Shown: positions 1-9,445, counted from the stretch's first letter. The stretch is 51,061 nucleotides of DNA from Chloroflexota bacterium (GCA_012799995.1 JAAZKE010000095.1:1-51061); one strand, 5' to 3'. Notes: generated by a model not told the origin, from the letters alone. A program made the numbers and translations.

Positions 1-806
1 GCATCTGGAAGGTTTGAGAATACCGCATTGCGCATTTCCTCCGCAGAAACCACCTCAATATTTTCAGCGCCATAGAGCTTTTCTGTCAACGCGGGTGTCT
101 TGATGAGAATAACGTCAGCACCGCTATCCTGTACGGCCTGAGCTAACGCAAGTCCCTGTTTACCAGACGAGCGGTTGCCGATGTAGCGTACTGGATCTAT
201 CGCTTCACGGGTGCCGCCGGCAGTCACGATAATCTTCTTTCCTTTCAAAGAGTTGTCCCGCGACAGTATATAACGTGCAGCAGCGACGATTTCCGTGGGT
301 TCACTCATGCGGCCAACGCCGGTAAAGCCGGATGCAAGATGTCCTTGCGCAGGACCGACAAAATGAAATCCGCGCTCGCGCAGCAGCGCAACATTTGCCT
401 GTGTGGCTGCATTAGCATACATGTCACCATCCATGGCGGGAGCGATCAGCACAGGACAATGACTGGCAAGAATGGTGAGCGCCAGGAGCGAGTCACCCAA
501 CCCACAGGCAACTTTCCCCATAAAGTTGGCGGAAGCTGGCGTGATCATAATCAGGTCAGCGTCATGTCCCAGCGTAATATGGGCTACATGGTGCTCACCT
601 GTCCATAGGTCATTATCCACGGAGGCATGATTTCCGGTAACAGATTGCAGCGTGAGCGGGGTAATAAATTTTTCTCCGGCAGGTGTCAAAACCGGCTGTA
701 CGTTTGCCCCGGCTTTGGTTAAAGCAGAAGCGATCTCAGCTGCTTTGTAAGCTGCAATTGATCCGGTAATTCCAACAATAATGTTTTTTCCTGCAAATGG
801 ATTCAT
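1..806 (-). CDS. coaBC: Bifunctional phosphopantothenoylcysteine decarboxylase / phosphopantothenate-cysteine ligase, partial
   Basis: The gene starts with ATG at 806 and runs off the left edge, so about 268 N-terminal residues are visible. It makes 4'-phosphopantetheine from phosphopantothenate in coenzyme A synthesis. The N-terminus (NIIVGITGSIAAYKA) is the FMN-binding fold of the CoaC half; PASANF, PAMDGDM and LASGFTGVGRM follow. The CoaB half begins near residue 200 at KKIIVTAGGTREAIDPVR. In E. coli the CoaC motifs are PAMNxxM and an active-site Cys; here they read PAMD and Ser, a variant I recall from other bacterial CoaBC proteins. The ATG overlaps the coaX stop by 4 bases (ATGA), so both pantothenate-branch genes form one operon. 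Missing from simple ORF calls only because it is open-ended. Confidence 0.95.
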   Translation of the reverse strand, partial: MNPFAGKNIIVGITGSIAAYKAAEIASALTKAGANVQPVLTPAGEKFITPLTLQSVTGNHASVDNDLWTGEHHVAHITLGHDADLIMITPASANFMGKVACGLGDSLLALTILASHCPVLIAPAMDGDMYANAATQANVALLRERGFHFVGPAQGHLASGFTGVGRMSEPTEIVAAARYILSRDNSLKGKKIIVTAGGTREAIDPVRYIGNRSSGKQGLALAQAVQDSGADVILIKTPALTEKLYGAENIEVVSAEEMRNAVFSNLPD

Positions 807-1567
807 TGATTTAATTCCCAAACTATTTTCAATCCTTTAAGTGTCAACCAACTGTCAACTTGATCAATCATGATGGTCTCTTTCTTAAACACAGCTGCCA
901 GACCACCCGTTGCGATCACTTTCATATTCTCGCCAATCTCTTTTTTATATCGTATCACCATGCCTTCAAAAAGCGAAATGTAGCCAAAGAAAAGCCCTGA
1001 CTGCATGCTGTGGATGGTATTCTTGCCGATGATGTGCGGAGGGCGTTGCACATTGATGTTTGGCAGCTGAGCAGTTTTAAGGAACAATGCCTCAGCACTG
1101 GTCTGAATCCCGGCAGCGATAGCACCGCCTATATAATCGCCATGAGAATCGATGATATTGAAGGAGGTGGCGGTTCCAAAATCGATAAGACAGGCTGGAT
1201 ATCCATAGAGATGTTTCACCGCTACGGCGTCTGCAATGCGGTCGTTCCCAATTTCTGAAGGATTGTCAATTTTCAGTTTCAATCCAAGCTTCAGTTTGTA
1301 ATTCACTGCAAGGAAAGGTTTGTCAATGTAATAATTGATCGCATCTTCCATTTTGGGCGTAACCTGGGGAACAACTGAAGAGACACATACGCCGGAAATG
1401 TAAGATGGATTGATGCCATTATGATCAAACAGGAATGAAAGAATCATCCCATACTCATCTGGCATCTTGGCTCGGTCTGTCGCCATTCGCCAGCGCATGA
1501 TCAGCGCCTCATCATGAAAAACACCAAAAGTTATGTTTGTGTTGCCAATATCAATCGTTAAGAGCAT
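803..1567 (-). CDS. coaX: Type III pantothenate kinase
   Basis: The 254-residue protein phosphorylates pantothenate, the first step of coenzyme A synthesis, using the ASKHA fold. Visible motifs are the N-terminal phosphate loop DIGNTN with Asp6, GNDR at 107-110 and GTAT at 131-134, followed by GGAIAAG. Length is usual for the type III family. The ATG at 1567 has a GGAG ribosome-binding site 9 nt upstream. Its stop overlaps the coaBC start, so it is first gene of a coaX-coaBC operon. A -10 box on the minus strand at 1617-1622 is shared with the divergent gene at 1651. Type III enzymes are generally not feedback-inhibited by CoA; this is family knowledge, not seen here. Confidence 0.96.
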   Translation of the reverse strand: MLLTIDIGNTNITFGVFHDEALIMRWRMATDRAKMPDEYGMILSFLFDHNGINPSYISGVCVSSVVPQVTPKMEDAINYYIDKPFLAVNYKLKLGLKLKIDNPSEIGNDRIADAVAVKHLYGYPACLIDFGTATSFNIIDSHGDYIGGAIAAGIQTSAEALFLKTAQLPNINVQRPPHIIGKNTIHSMQSGLFFGYISLFEGMVIRYKKEIGENMKVIATGGLAAVFKKETIMIDQVDSWLTLKGLKIVWELNQ

Positions 1568-1612
1568 AGTTTGTCTCCGTGAGTTTCCGCCAAAACCTCT
1601 GCGGTTGGCGGG

Positions 1613-1622
1613 TATAATTATA
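1613..1622. promoter_or_regulatory. Divergent promoters sharing a palindromic -10 box
   Basis: TATAATTATA is a perfect 10-bp palindrome containing TATAAT on the plus strand (1613-1618) and on the minus strand (1622-1617). Predicted starts are about 1625 for the plus operon and 1610 for coaX, leaving leaders of about 26 and 43 nt, both with Shine-Dalgarno sequences. No good -35 hexamer is visible on either side. Only one polymerase could occupy the site at a time. Confidence 0.65.
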
Positions 1623-1650
1623 TATCACTGTTAGGAAGGTCAGAAATTAC

Positions 1651-2073
1651 TTGGAGAAGCTGCGCACATATTTCCTTTTAGGGGCATTTATTGCCTTGCC
1701 GAGCGCTTTTGGGTTGTATTATCTGATCACCAATACCCTTCCGTATTTGAAAGAACGCTGGATCCTTTTTTTTCTGGTAATCACGCTGGTGACCGGGATT
1801 ACGCTGCCAGTTTTTGCCGGACTGAACAAATACTTCTTTTCCATCAGAAGGATTGTTCCCAAATCTGTTGTGCGGGAATCCATAGCCAGCGGAATTGTGA
1901 TTGCGATCCTGCTATGGTTTCAAATTGGCCGCGTACTCAACTCGACAGTGGTCTTTTTATTTGTGGTTGGTTTTGTTATCATAGAAATTTTACTGCGAAC
2001 GCGTGACTCGGTTGATCCGAATTCATTGATAGAGAGAAAACACACTCAGGAAAATAAAGGAGAAGATAAATGA
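1651..2073 (+). CDS. Small polytopic membrane protein, unknown function
   Basis: A 140-residue protein beginning with TTG at 1651; AGGAAGG at 1633-1639 lies upstream at slightly long spacing. Four hydrophobic segments are visible (about residues 8-28, 37-57, 79-93 and 97-115), followed by a charged cytoplasmic-looking tail. I do not recognise a family. Its stop overlaps the start of the M24 peptidase gene by 4 bases, so it is the first gene of a three-gene operon ending with tsaD. Translational coupling suggests a conserved unit, but no function can be inferred. Confidence 0.8.
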   Translation: MEKLRTYFLLGAFIALPSAFGLYYLITNTLPYLKERWILFFLVITLVTGITLPVFAGLNKYFFSIRRIVPKSVVRESIASGIVIAILLWFQIGRVLNSTVVFLFVVGFVIIEILLRTRDSVDPNSLIERKHTQENKGEDK

Positions 2074-3329
2074 AATCAGAACTTTCCGAAATTATGAAGG
2101 ATGCTGGTCTGGATGCCATTGTCGTAATGGGTGCAAGTGGATCAAACCCGCCAATGAAATACTTTGTTGGGGATGCTTTTTTTACATCCGCAATGGTGAT
2201 TATTCCCGCAAATGATGAACCGGTTCTGATTTATCCTCCTATGGAGCGGGACAATGCTGCAAAAACCGGTATGAAACGGATCAATATTGATGAATTCCCT
2301 CTGAAAAAGTTGCTTGATGAAATGGATGGAGACCTTTCTCAGGCAGAGGCACTGCAGATCTCAAAAATTCTTACGGCGGTGGGTGTTCCAGCCGGGAAAA
2401 TTTCCATCTGTGGTATGAATGAGTTCGGAAATGTCTTTAATAAAGTCGTTTCATTAAACAAAATAGCACCGGAATACGAAGTTCTGCCAAAGAAGGCCAT
2501 CAGTTGTCTGAATAAGGCGCGCATCTCGAAAGATAAAAAAGAACTGGCAGAAATCCGACGTATGGGTAAGGTAGTTGTGTCAATTGTCGCAGATGTGGAA
2601 AACTATATTCGCTCCTGTCACCTGGTCGATGAACGGTTGATTTCTCCATCAGGCAACCCGGTCACGATTGGTGAGATCAAACGCATGATCAATCACGAAC
2701 TGTTGGATGCCGGCGCGGAAAATCCCGAAGGGACGATATTCGCAATGGGGAAAGATGCTGCAGTACCCCATAACAGTGGCAACAATGCTGAAGTTTTGCT
2801 CGCTGGTAAAACGATCGTGTTTGACTTCTTCCCTAGAGATGCTGGTAGCGGATATTTTTACGATTTTACTCGTACCTGGTGTATCGGTCATGCCAGCAGG
2901 AAACTGCAGGAAGCATATAACCAGGTGAAAGAGATCCATGACGAAATAATCGCGCTTGCCAAACCGGGAATCCCGATGAAAGAGTTGCAGTCGATCACCT
3001 GTGACCGTTTCAAGGCATTAGGCCATAAGACCATTAAAGACAACCCGGGAACATTCGAGGGTTATGTGCATACGATAGGTCATGGGTTGGGATTGGATGT
3101 TCATGAACGACCGTCCAGCGGATTCAGCGCCCCAGACGATGACACCGTCGAAATCAATCGGGTATTTACGGTGGAGCCGGGGTTGTATTATCCCGAAGGG
3201 GATGAGCCATTCGGGATTCGCATTGAAGATACCGTCTATATTGACGAGCATGGGAAAGCACAAATTATGGCTGAATATCCGTATGAACTGGTTATTCCAG
3301 TGCAAAAATCCGCTGAGGAGAAGAAATGA
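2070..3329 (+). CDS. M24 family metallopeptidase (Xaa-Pro aminopeptidase-like)
   Basis: The 419-residue protein has a creatinase-type N-terminal domain (about 1-155) and a C-terminal pita-bread peptidase domain. The five expected dinuclear metal ligands are visible: Asp252 in FDFFP, Asp265 in YFYDF, His338 in HTIGHGLGLDVHE, Glu369 in VEPG and Glu386 in RIED. PHNSGN at 233-238 fits the substrate-binding His of prolidases. It is expected to remove N-terminal residues next to proline in the cytoplasm; prolidase or another M24 activity cannot be excluded. AAAGGAG lies 8 nt before the ATG, which overlaps the previous stop. Its own stop overlaps the tsaD start. Confidence 0.9.
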   Translation: MKSELSEIMKDAGLDAIVVMGASGSNPPMKYFVGDAFFTSAMVIIPANDEPVLIYPPMERDNAAKTGMKRINIDEFPLKKLLDEMDGDLSQAEALQISKILTAVGVPAGKISICGMNEFGNVFNKVVSLNKIAPEYEVLPKKAISCLNKARISKDKKELAEIRRMGKVVVSIVADVENYIRSCHLVDERLISPSGNPVTIGEIKRMINHELLDAGAENPEGTIFAMGKDAAVPHNSGNNAEVLLAGKTIVFDFFPRDAGSGYFYDFTRTWCIGHASRKLQEAYNQVKEIHDEIIALAKPGIPMKELQSITCDRFKALGHKTIKDNPGTFEGYVHTIGHGLGLDVHERPSSGFSAPDDDTVEINRVFTVEPGLYYPEGDEPFGIRIEDTVYIDEHGKAQIMAEYPYELVIPVQKSAEEKK

Positions 3330-4390
3330 GCAGCCAACCCGGACTACGCACCGTCAGAATTCTTGGAATTGAATCCTCCTGTGATGAAACTGCAGCAGCA
3401 ATTGTTGAGGATGGTCGCAGGATCCTCTCCAACGTTATCGCTTCACAAATCGAGTTACATAAAAAATACGGCGGTGTGTTCCCGGAGGTCGCTTCGCGCC
3501 AACATGTAATGAATATTTCAGCTGTGGTTGAGGAAGCGATGGCGAAAGCGCACGCTTCCTTCAATGATCTGGATGCAATTGCCGTTACCCGCGGCCCGGG
3601 GTTAGCCGGTTCACTTGTTGTAGGTGTGAACGCTGCCAAAGGCCTGGCATTGACGACTGGACTGCCTTTGCTTGGAATCAATCACCTGGAAGCGCACATT
3701 TACTCAGCCTGGCTTCATGAGGCGGATGATCCCAACCCATCGCCAATTCCCGAATTCCCTCTGATCACATTGATCGTGTCAGGGGGACACTCCGAGATCG
3801 TGTTGATGAAGTCACATATGCAATACGTAAGACTGGGCGGAACGCTTGATGATGCAGCCGGTGAAGCGTTTGATAAGGCTGCGCGTTTGATTGGACTCGA
3901 ATACCCTGGCGGCCCTTCCATCCAAAAAGCTGCGATCTTCGGCGACCCTGCCAGATTTTCGTTCCCGCGTTCGCGACTGGAAGGCAGCTGGGATTTCTCA
4001 TTCAGCGGAGTTAAAACAGCGGTATTGCGAAAAGTTCGGGAACTCGAGAAGGAATCCCCTGAATTGCCCGTTGCTGATCTTGCTGCAAGTTTTCAGGAAT
4101 CAGTTGTCAGCATTTTGTTTGAAAAGACGATGGCAGCTGCGCACAGGTATGAAGCGAATGGGATTTTGATTGTAGGGGGCGTTTCCGCTAATCAGGCGTT
4201 GCGGGATTTGTTCCTCAATCAACAGACCTACCCGGTGCTGATCCCTAAAATGGCATACTGTACCGATAATGCAGCCATGGTAGCAGCAGCTGGATTTCAT
4301 CGTTTTGAGGCGGAGAAATTTGATGAGCTGGGGTTCGATGTTTTTCCAACCTGGCCGTTAAGCCGCGTCAATCTACAAACAGAAAGTTAA
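3326..4390 (+). CDS. tsaD: tRNA N6-adenosine threonylcarbamoyltransferase TsaD
   Basis: The 354-residue protein transfers threonylcarbamoyl to A37 of ANN-decoding tRNAs, together with TsaB and TsaE. Diagnostic motifs are GIESSCDET at 14-22, PEVASRQH, the metal-binding HLEAH (His120, His124), VSGGHS, and VGGVSAN near the C-terminus. Length matches the bacterial family. The ATG overlaps the M24 peptidase stop by 4 bases. The gene ends 3 bases before the convergent M23 lipoprotein gene, leaving no space for an intrinsic terminator. tsaB and tsaE are not in the window. Confidence 0.97.
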   Translation: MSSQPGLRTVRILGIESSCDETAAAIVEDGRRILSNVIASQIELHKKYGGVFPEVASRQHVMNISAVVEEAMAKAHASFNDLDAIAVTRGPGLAGSLVVGVNAAKGLALTTGLPLLGINHLEAHIYSAWLHEADDPNPSPIPEFPLITLIVSGGHSEIVLMKSHMQYVRLGGTLDDAAGEAFDKAARLIGLEYPGGPSIQKAAIFGDPARFSFPRSRLEGSWDFSFSGVKTAVLRKVRELEKESPELPVADLAASFQESVVSILFEKTMAAAHRYEANGILIVGGVSANQALRDLFLNQQTYPVLIPKMAYCTDNAAMVAAAGFHRFEAEKFDELGFDVFPTWPLSRVNLQTES

Positions 4391-4393
4391 TTC

Positions 4394-5971
4394 TTATTTC
4401 GGTTTTGCTGTCGGAGTTTGCGTCGGAACCAGCGGCGGACCATGATGGATCAGGCTCATATATTCCGCACTTTCGCTTGCGATAACAATGCTTGAATAGC
4501 GCCGGATGCTGCCGAGATAAGGGCCAGCACCATTTTCAACACGCCAGTTATCAAATTCAAAGGGGATCACGCCACCAGCGCTGATCCATTCGCCATTGTA
4601 CTTCCTCGCAAGGTGAACATGCGTACCGGTGGAGGTGCCGCCATCACAGGAGGGATGGCCAATTGGCTGCCCCTGTTTCAAAACCGTGCCTTTCGGGGGG
4701 ATGGAAGAAGTGAGCAAGTGGAGGAAGAAAATATTCCAGCCAGTGCGCTCATCGCCATCGCCATCCAAATCCAACACTGCCACGCCAAAATCAGTCCTGA
4801 CAATTACGCCATCCGCTGGTGCAGTTACCCATTCGTCACTATAGACACATCCGCTTGCAGCGGTTGGTGGAGCAAAATCGATCGCTGAATAGGGGGCAGA
4901 ATCTCCCCAGGCTGCGTGTGGCCCACCGGTGAATGCCCAACTCTTGCCAACCTCAAATGGAAGTGTGAATTCCGGTTGTGTCAAACTGCCTGGGATAAAG
5001 TCTGTCTGTTCAGGGAATTCACCGAACAATGATTTGTAGGTTGCGATGAAGCCCGCTTCGCTGATAGCATAATAAAACTCATTTGGAGACAGAATTTCGG
5101 AAAAATAGTGCTGGATCGCTGCGCTGGCAGCGTTCTGCCAGGGATCAATGCGAACGATTGAGCCATCAGTCAAAGTATATTCGAGCAGGTTCCCTTCCCG
5201 ATATTGATAAAACTTTTCATTCAGGTAGTTCGAGAGCCGATTCATTTGAGCAGCCAGATGTTTGGAGTTGACGCCGCCAAATCCCATTACAGAGTCGCTG
5301 TCAATGTTTTCCGGTCTCGTGGGACTGCTCAAAGCGCCGGTACGATATTCCAGCAACGCCAGCAGCAACCGGGGGCTGATGCTGTAATTCTCGGCAATGT
5401 AGTCAATGATTTCACCACCACGGCGATTATTGTCACCAGTATAGGCTGTGTAATACTTGAACCAGCCCGGTTGTCGGTCAACGAAACTACGGGCGTTAAA
5501 GCCGATCTGCGCCGGTCCAAATGGGAATAATCCATCCGGCAGAATCTGATAGGGATTTCCCCATAAGCTGCGATAGTAGATCGGTATTTTCATCGGCATC
5601 CCAGGTGGCAACGTGGTGACCTCCATCGGGATAATCGGATTGGCAGCTCTGATTTCACTTTCGCTGGTATTGAAGCGCGCCGCCAATGCCGGCAGTGTAT
5701 CACCAGCCTGCACAATATAATCAACTTCTTCGCCAGGCATGTAATTAGGCCGTTTGGGGAAATTCTCATATTCTTGTGTGCCAGATACGTAGTTCTGCAT
5801 TGTTGGAAGTGGTTCTTCTTCAACAGCTGCTGAATCCATCTGAGGTAGCGATCCCATTTCGGTTGGAAGCTGCGAGATGGGCTCCTCTTTGCGGGCACAG
5901 CCTGTCAGAACAGAAACTGCAATCACGATGGAGAGTACCAATGTGACGAAATGTTTTCTTAAATTAACCAT
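4394..5971 (-). CDS. LysM / M23 (LasA-type) peptidoglycan-hydrolase lipoprotein, paralogue A
   Basis: This 525-residue protein has a lipoprotein signal with lipobox VLTGC (Cys25). The frame is open upstream to 6154, but the lipobox fixes the start at 5971. Order: signal peptide, acidic linker, LysM at about 84-130 (YIVQAGDTLPALAARF), a middle domain at about 185-315 containing LLALLEY with Glu208, and a C-terminal M23 domain. Zinc ligands fit His352, Asp365 and the HVH pair at 451-453; the 13-residue His-to-Asp gap is LasA-like. DLDGDGDERTGW resembles a calcium loop. No Shine-Dalgarno is obvious. Last of three tandem paralogues, 32 bases after B. Expected to cut peptide cross-bridges at the membrane surface. 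Confidence 0.88.
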   Translation of the reverse strand: MVNLRKHFVTLVLSIVIAVSVLTGCARKEEPISQLPTEMGSLPQMDSAAVEEEPLPTMQNYVSGTQEYENFPKRPNYMPGEEVDYIVQAGDTLPALAARFNTSESEIRAANPIIPMEVTTLPPGMPMKIPIYYRSLWGNPYQILPDGLFPFGPAQIGFNARSFVDRQPGWFKYYTAYTGDNNRRGGEIIDYIAENYSISPRLLLALLEYRTGALSSPTRPENIDSDSVMGFGGVNSKHLAAQMNRLSNYLNEKFYQYREGNLLEYTLTDGSIVRIDPWQNAASAAIQHYFSEILSPNEFYYAISEAGFIATYKSLFGEFPEQTDFIPGSLTQPEFTLPFEVGKSWAFTGGPHAAWGDSAPYSAIDFAPPTAASGCVYSDEWVTAPADGVIVRTDFGVAVLDLDGDGDERTGWNIFFLHLLTSSIPPKGTVLKQGQPIGHPSCDGGTSTGTHVHLARKYNGEWISAGGVIPFEFDNWRVENGAGPYLGSIRRYSSIVIASESAEYMSLIHHGPPLVPTQTPTAKPK

Positions 5972-6003
5972 ACGATTGATTATATGCTGAAAAAAACCAT
6001 GTT

Positions 6004-7836
6004 TTAATAAGAAACCAGTGACTCCTGGGATGAAACTGTGCTGGCGTGTACTATTTCGCTGCCGCGCGTCATACCACCAAGGTAAGCTTTTGCCCCCTGG
6101 AATGGTACCCAGCCGTTCATCACAAATGGCAGTGCACCGGTAGCGCTGATCCACTCGCCGTTGTATTTACGCGCGATATGGACGTGTGTTCCGGTAGCAG
6201 AACCGCCTTCGCAGGATGGATGTCCGAGGCGGGTACCTACTTCGACCGTTGATCCAAGCGCGATTTTTCCTTTGGTGGCAATATGCAGATAGAGGATAAC
6301 CCAGCCGGTTTCCTCGCTGCCATCGCCATCGACATCAACCAGCACTATCCCATTCCCAACGCGAATCACTTTGCCTGGCGTGGTTGAAAGCACCCACAAG
6401 GGAGATTCGGCACATCCAGCGCGTGCGGAGGGTGGCGCGAAGTCGAGCGAAGCGAAGGGCGTGCCTTTGCCCCAGGCTTCATGAGGGCCGCCGGTCAATG
6501 CCCAGCGTTCGTTTGGGGAAAATGGCAGCGTCATATCGATCTGCTTCAAGGAAGCGTTCAAACCTTCAGCTTCCCCATCAAAATATTCCCAGACATTGCC
6601 AAACATTGAGATGAAAGAAGAATAAAACCCTTCTTCTCCGTATATCGCTGCATCAAATGCATCCCAGTTGTAAATTTGGGAAAATAAATATTGTATCGCC
6701 ACCGATCCGGCATTCAAACCTGGGTTGAAATAAACCGGTTGCGGTGGTCTTGGATACCGGTAGAAAGGGATTTCCGAGAGTTCGCCATTTCGCCAGCCAT
6801 AGTATCCGGCTGACAGCGTTTCGACAGCCCAGTTCAACTGCTTTTGCAGCCCTTTGCGCGAAGAGTCCATCCAACCCATCGGATAATCCAGTTCAGCTGC
6901 TGTTTGTGGGTATCCATATACCCAGTGTGATTTGTATTCCAGTAACGCCAACAACACGATCGGATTGATGGAATAATCCCGGCAGACTTTATAAATAATG
7001 TCTTTGCCATTCTTCAACCCGTCTGAAGTTTCCTCCTGGTAAGATGCAAGGTAGCCATTAGCCTGTTCAATCTCATAAAACAGGTCATATTCGGAAGCAG
7101 TATCAGAATATACTACAAATTCATCGGGAATGATTTTGATTGACGTCGAAACCATCCGATTAGAAGGTGCATTGATAAACAGCGTAATATCTTTGTCGAG
7201 GTAACCAACAGTGGGCAATTGTTGCATGCTGGTAATCTGAGCCATGTTTACTGCAAACCGAGTGCTGAGATTATATAAAGTGTCGCCATTCTGGGTTACA
7301 TACAGCACCCGATCACTTTCTGGAGATTCCAACAGATCCGGCAGATCCGTCGGAATTGCCGTTGGTACTAAAACGACTGGAGGAATGGGCGTATCGATAT
7401 AGTTCTCAGCAACCACCGGCATTTGCTGCGTGGCGGTAGGTTCGGGTTGATAAGGGGAATCCGGGTTAATCTGCTCTACCGGAAAGGTGTTTCGTAATGT
7501 AGGAACTGCAGTAGGGGTTGGGCTTTTTGTGGCTGTAACAACCACTTCAATTGCAACTACTGGATTTGGCTCTGTCGCTGTGGGATGCTCTTGAATTTCA
7601 AGCGGTATGATCTCAAGCAGAGCAGCGTCAGTAGCTGCCTTTGCGCGCGCAATCAATTCATCGCGATAAACCAGCGTCGGGGCTGCTGTTTGCAGACCGA
7701 TCCTGGTTATTTCAAAACGGATAGCCTGTTCGGTTATCCGGGCGGGAGAATTGTAAGAACGCGTGCAGGAGAGAAGCAAAAACGAGGTAACTACCAAGAC
7801 GAAAAATTGTATTCGTTTTTTAGTAAGAAATTTCAC
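6004..7836 (-). CDS. LysM / M23 (LasA-type) peptidoglycan-hydrolase lipoprotein, paralogue B
   Basis: A 610-residue lipoprotein with lipobox LLSC (Cys24). A long Pro/Thr-rich linker (about 85-165, including SPTPTAVPT) precedes a LysM repeat at about 178-223. The middle domain (about 280-415) carries LLALLEY with Glu300 and GYYGWRNG; the M23 domain has His452, Asp465, His518 in YLHI and HVH at 551-553. The loop DVDGDGSEETGW is shared with the paralogues. It is the longest of the three because of the linker. Its start overlaps the end of paralogue C by 17 bases, so it is in the same operon and probably translationally coupled. Confidence 0.88.
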   Translation of the reverse strand: MKFLTKKRIQFFVLVVTSFLLLSCTRSYNSPARITEQAIRFEITRIGLQTAAPTLVYRDELIARAKAATDAALLEIIPLEIQEHPTATEPNPVVAIEVVVTATKSPTPTAVPTLRNTFPVEQINPDSPYQPEPTATQQMPVVAENYIDTPIPPVVLVPTAIPTDLPDLLESPESDRVLYVTQNGDTLYNLSTRFAVNMAQITSMQQLPTVGYLDKDITLFINAPSNRMVSTSIKIIPDEFVVYSDTASEYDLFYEIEQANGYLASYQEETSDGLKNGKDIIYKVCRDYSINPIVLLALLEYKSHWVYGYPQTAAELDYPMGWMDSSRKGLQKQLNWAVETLSAGYYGWRNGELSEIPFYRYPRPPQPVYFNPGLNAGSVAIQYLFSQIYNWDAFDAAIYGEEGFYSSFISMFGNVWEYFDGEAEGLNASLKQIDMTLPFSPNERWALTGGPHEAWGKGTPFASLDFAPPSARAGCAESPLWVLSTTPGKVIRVGNGIVLVDVDGDGSEETGWVILYLHIATKGKIALGSTVEVGTRLGHPSCEGGSATGTHVHIARKYNGEWISATGALPFVMNGWVPFQGAKAYLGGMTRGSEIVHASTVSSQESLVSY

Positions 7837-9439
7837 TTGCTTCCGTTCTGAAGTACCATGCCTCTACTGATTGATCCCCTTTGACCAGGAATCCATCATA
7901 AACCGACCCTGTTGGAACAACGGTCCAGCCACTCATTATCAACGGTGTTTCCGAGTCAATGGGTATCCATTCACCATTATATCGACGGGCAAAATGGATG
8001 TGCGTTCCGTTCGAAATTCCTCCCTCACAAGATGTATGTCCCAGATAATCTCCCGTTACAACCGTCTGCCCGTTCGCTATGCGATCACGGGTTGCGATGT
8101 GCAGATAAACCAACAGCCAACCGGTGGCAGGGTCCCCGTCACCATCCAGATCCTGAAGCACAACTCCGCGATCCGAGTAAATGATTATCCCATCAGCTGC
8201 TGCAACGACCCAGGCATCGCTGCTCTCGCATCCAATTACTTTTGGTGGAATGAAATCAACCGCAGACCAGGGCGTACCGTTTGACCAGCCATAATGCGGG
8301 CCACTGGTGAAGTTCCAGGTCTCACCAGCAGGAAATGGGAAGGAAAGTTCAGGAAATGAAGCAGGCAGTGCGTCCTGTCGATAGTTGATTTCGGTAATGT
8401 CAAACAGCTTTCGATAGGTCATGTTAAAACCAAATTCTGACACCGCATACAACCAGTCGTCTTTGCCATAGATTTGACTGAAGAAATACTGCAATGCAGC
8501 CGTAGCAGCATTAATTTCCGGGTTTACCGCAACAACGGTGTCATCATTTAAAATCCATTGGTTGATTCGATTATTCTTCCACTGATAATAGCCATAATTA
8601 AGCTTATCAGCCGTCCACGCCAGCTCATTGGCAAAGTTCGTTCCTCGCAATCCCAGGTGAACCAGCACGCCAAGACGTTGATTTCCATTTGGTCGTGGAT
8701 TCGTAATTGAGGCAGTTTGAAATTCCATCAATGCCAGTAAAACTTTTGGATTTACTGAATTTTGCAGGGCAATTTGCTCCAGAATTTCACTGCCGCTGCG
8801 TGCTTCAAAAAGAACCGGTTCTGTCAGTTCTTCCGCTTCTTTGGTTGGAATGGGCGTCGGTGTAGGTTCAATGTAGCCAATCAGGTAGCTGTTGGGAAAT
8901 TCCTGATTGAATTCAGCCAGCTGGAAACCCGAAACCGCAGGCCCATAGATCATATCGGCGTCCGGCAGGATTAAAAACCCTTCGTCCTGGATGTCCGGCG
9001 TCTGCGGCGGGATGTTCAGTTTTTGTCCAACTGAGATTATGTCAGGATTTGCCAGATCATTGGCTTCGATCAGCGCTTTTTTGGAAATCTGAAAAGATGT
9101 GGCAATCTTGGAAATCGTGTCGCCTTCCGCAATTTCATATGTAACCATATCAGCGCGCAGTGTTGGAATAGCATCCAGTTTTTGCGATGTATTGGCAGGA
9201 ATATTCAATACGGCAGACTGTTGCGCCTTGACCGGTTTTGGCGTGGACGTGGGGATTTTGGAAGGAGTGAGCGTAACAGGAAAATCAATTTGAGCCTGTC
9301 GCGTGAGCGTTGCAATTGGCCCACTCAGGTCCAACGGTTCGATTTTTGTTTCCTTCTTTCCGGAATCACATCCTGTGACAGCCAGAGATGCAAAAAGAAT
9401 TAAAAGAAAAAGAACGGAAACATATGCTTTTCGAACCAT
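7820..9439 (-). CDS. LysM / M23 (LasA-type) peptidoglycan-hydrolase lipoprotein, paralogue C
   Basis: A 539-residue lipoprotein with lipobox AVTGC (Cys24). LysM is clearest here, at about 99-144 (YEIAEGDTISKIATSF and VGQKLNIP). A Pro/Thr linker leads to the middle domain at about 215-345 with LLALMEF (Glu239) and GYYQWKNN. The M23 domain has His382, Asp395, His447 in YLHI and His480/His482. It follows hinT by only 6 bases and I see no Shine-Dalgarno, so translation may be coupled to hinT. The three paralogues align throughout, so the cluster arose by tandem duplication followed by substantial divergence. Confidence 0.88.
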   Translation of the reverse strand: MVRKAYVSVLFLLILFASLAVTGCDSGKKETKIEPLDLSGPIATLTRQAQIDFPVTLTPSKIPTSTPKPVKAQQSAVLNIPANTSQKLDAIPTLRADMVTYEIAEGDTISKIATSFQISKKALIEANDLANPDIISVGQKLNIPPQTPDIQDEGFLILPDADMIYGPAVSGFQLAEFNQEFPNSYLIGYIEPTPTPIPTKEAEELTEPVLFEARSGSEILEQIALQNSVNPKVLLALMEFQTASITNPRPNGNQRLGVLVHLGLRGTNFANELAWTADKLNYGYYQWKNNRINQWILNDDTVVAVNPEINAATAALQYFFSQIYGKDDWLYAVSEFGFNMTYRKLFDITEINYRQDALPASFPELSFPFPAGETWNFTSGPHYGWSNGTPWSAVDFIPPKVIGCESSDAWVVAAADGIIIYSDRGVVLQDLDGDGDPATGWLLVYLHIATRDRIANGQTVVTGDYLGHTSCEGGISNGTHIHFARRYNGEWIPIDSETPLIMSGWTVVPTGSVYDGFLVKGDQSVEAWYFRTEASEISY

Positions 9440-9445
9440 AGCCGT

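Noticed and set aside
5972..6154. N-terminal extension of M23 paralogue A
   Set aside because: The extension runs through the end of paralogue B and precedes a clear signal peptide with lipobox; the start at 5971 explains all features.
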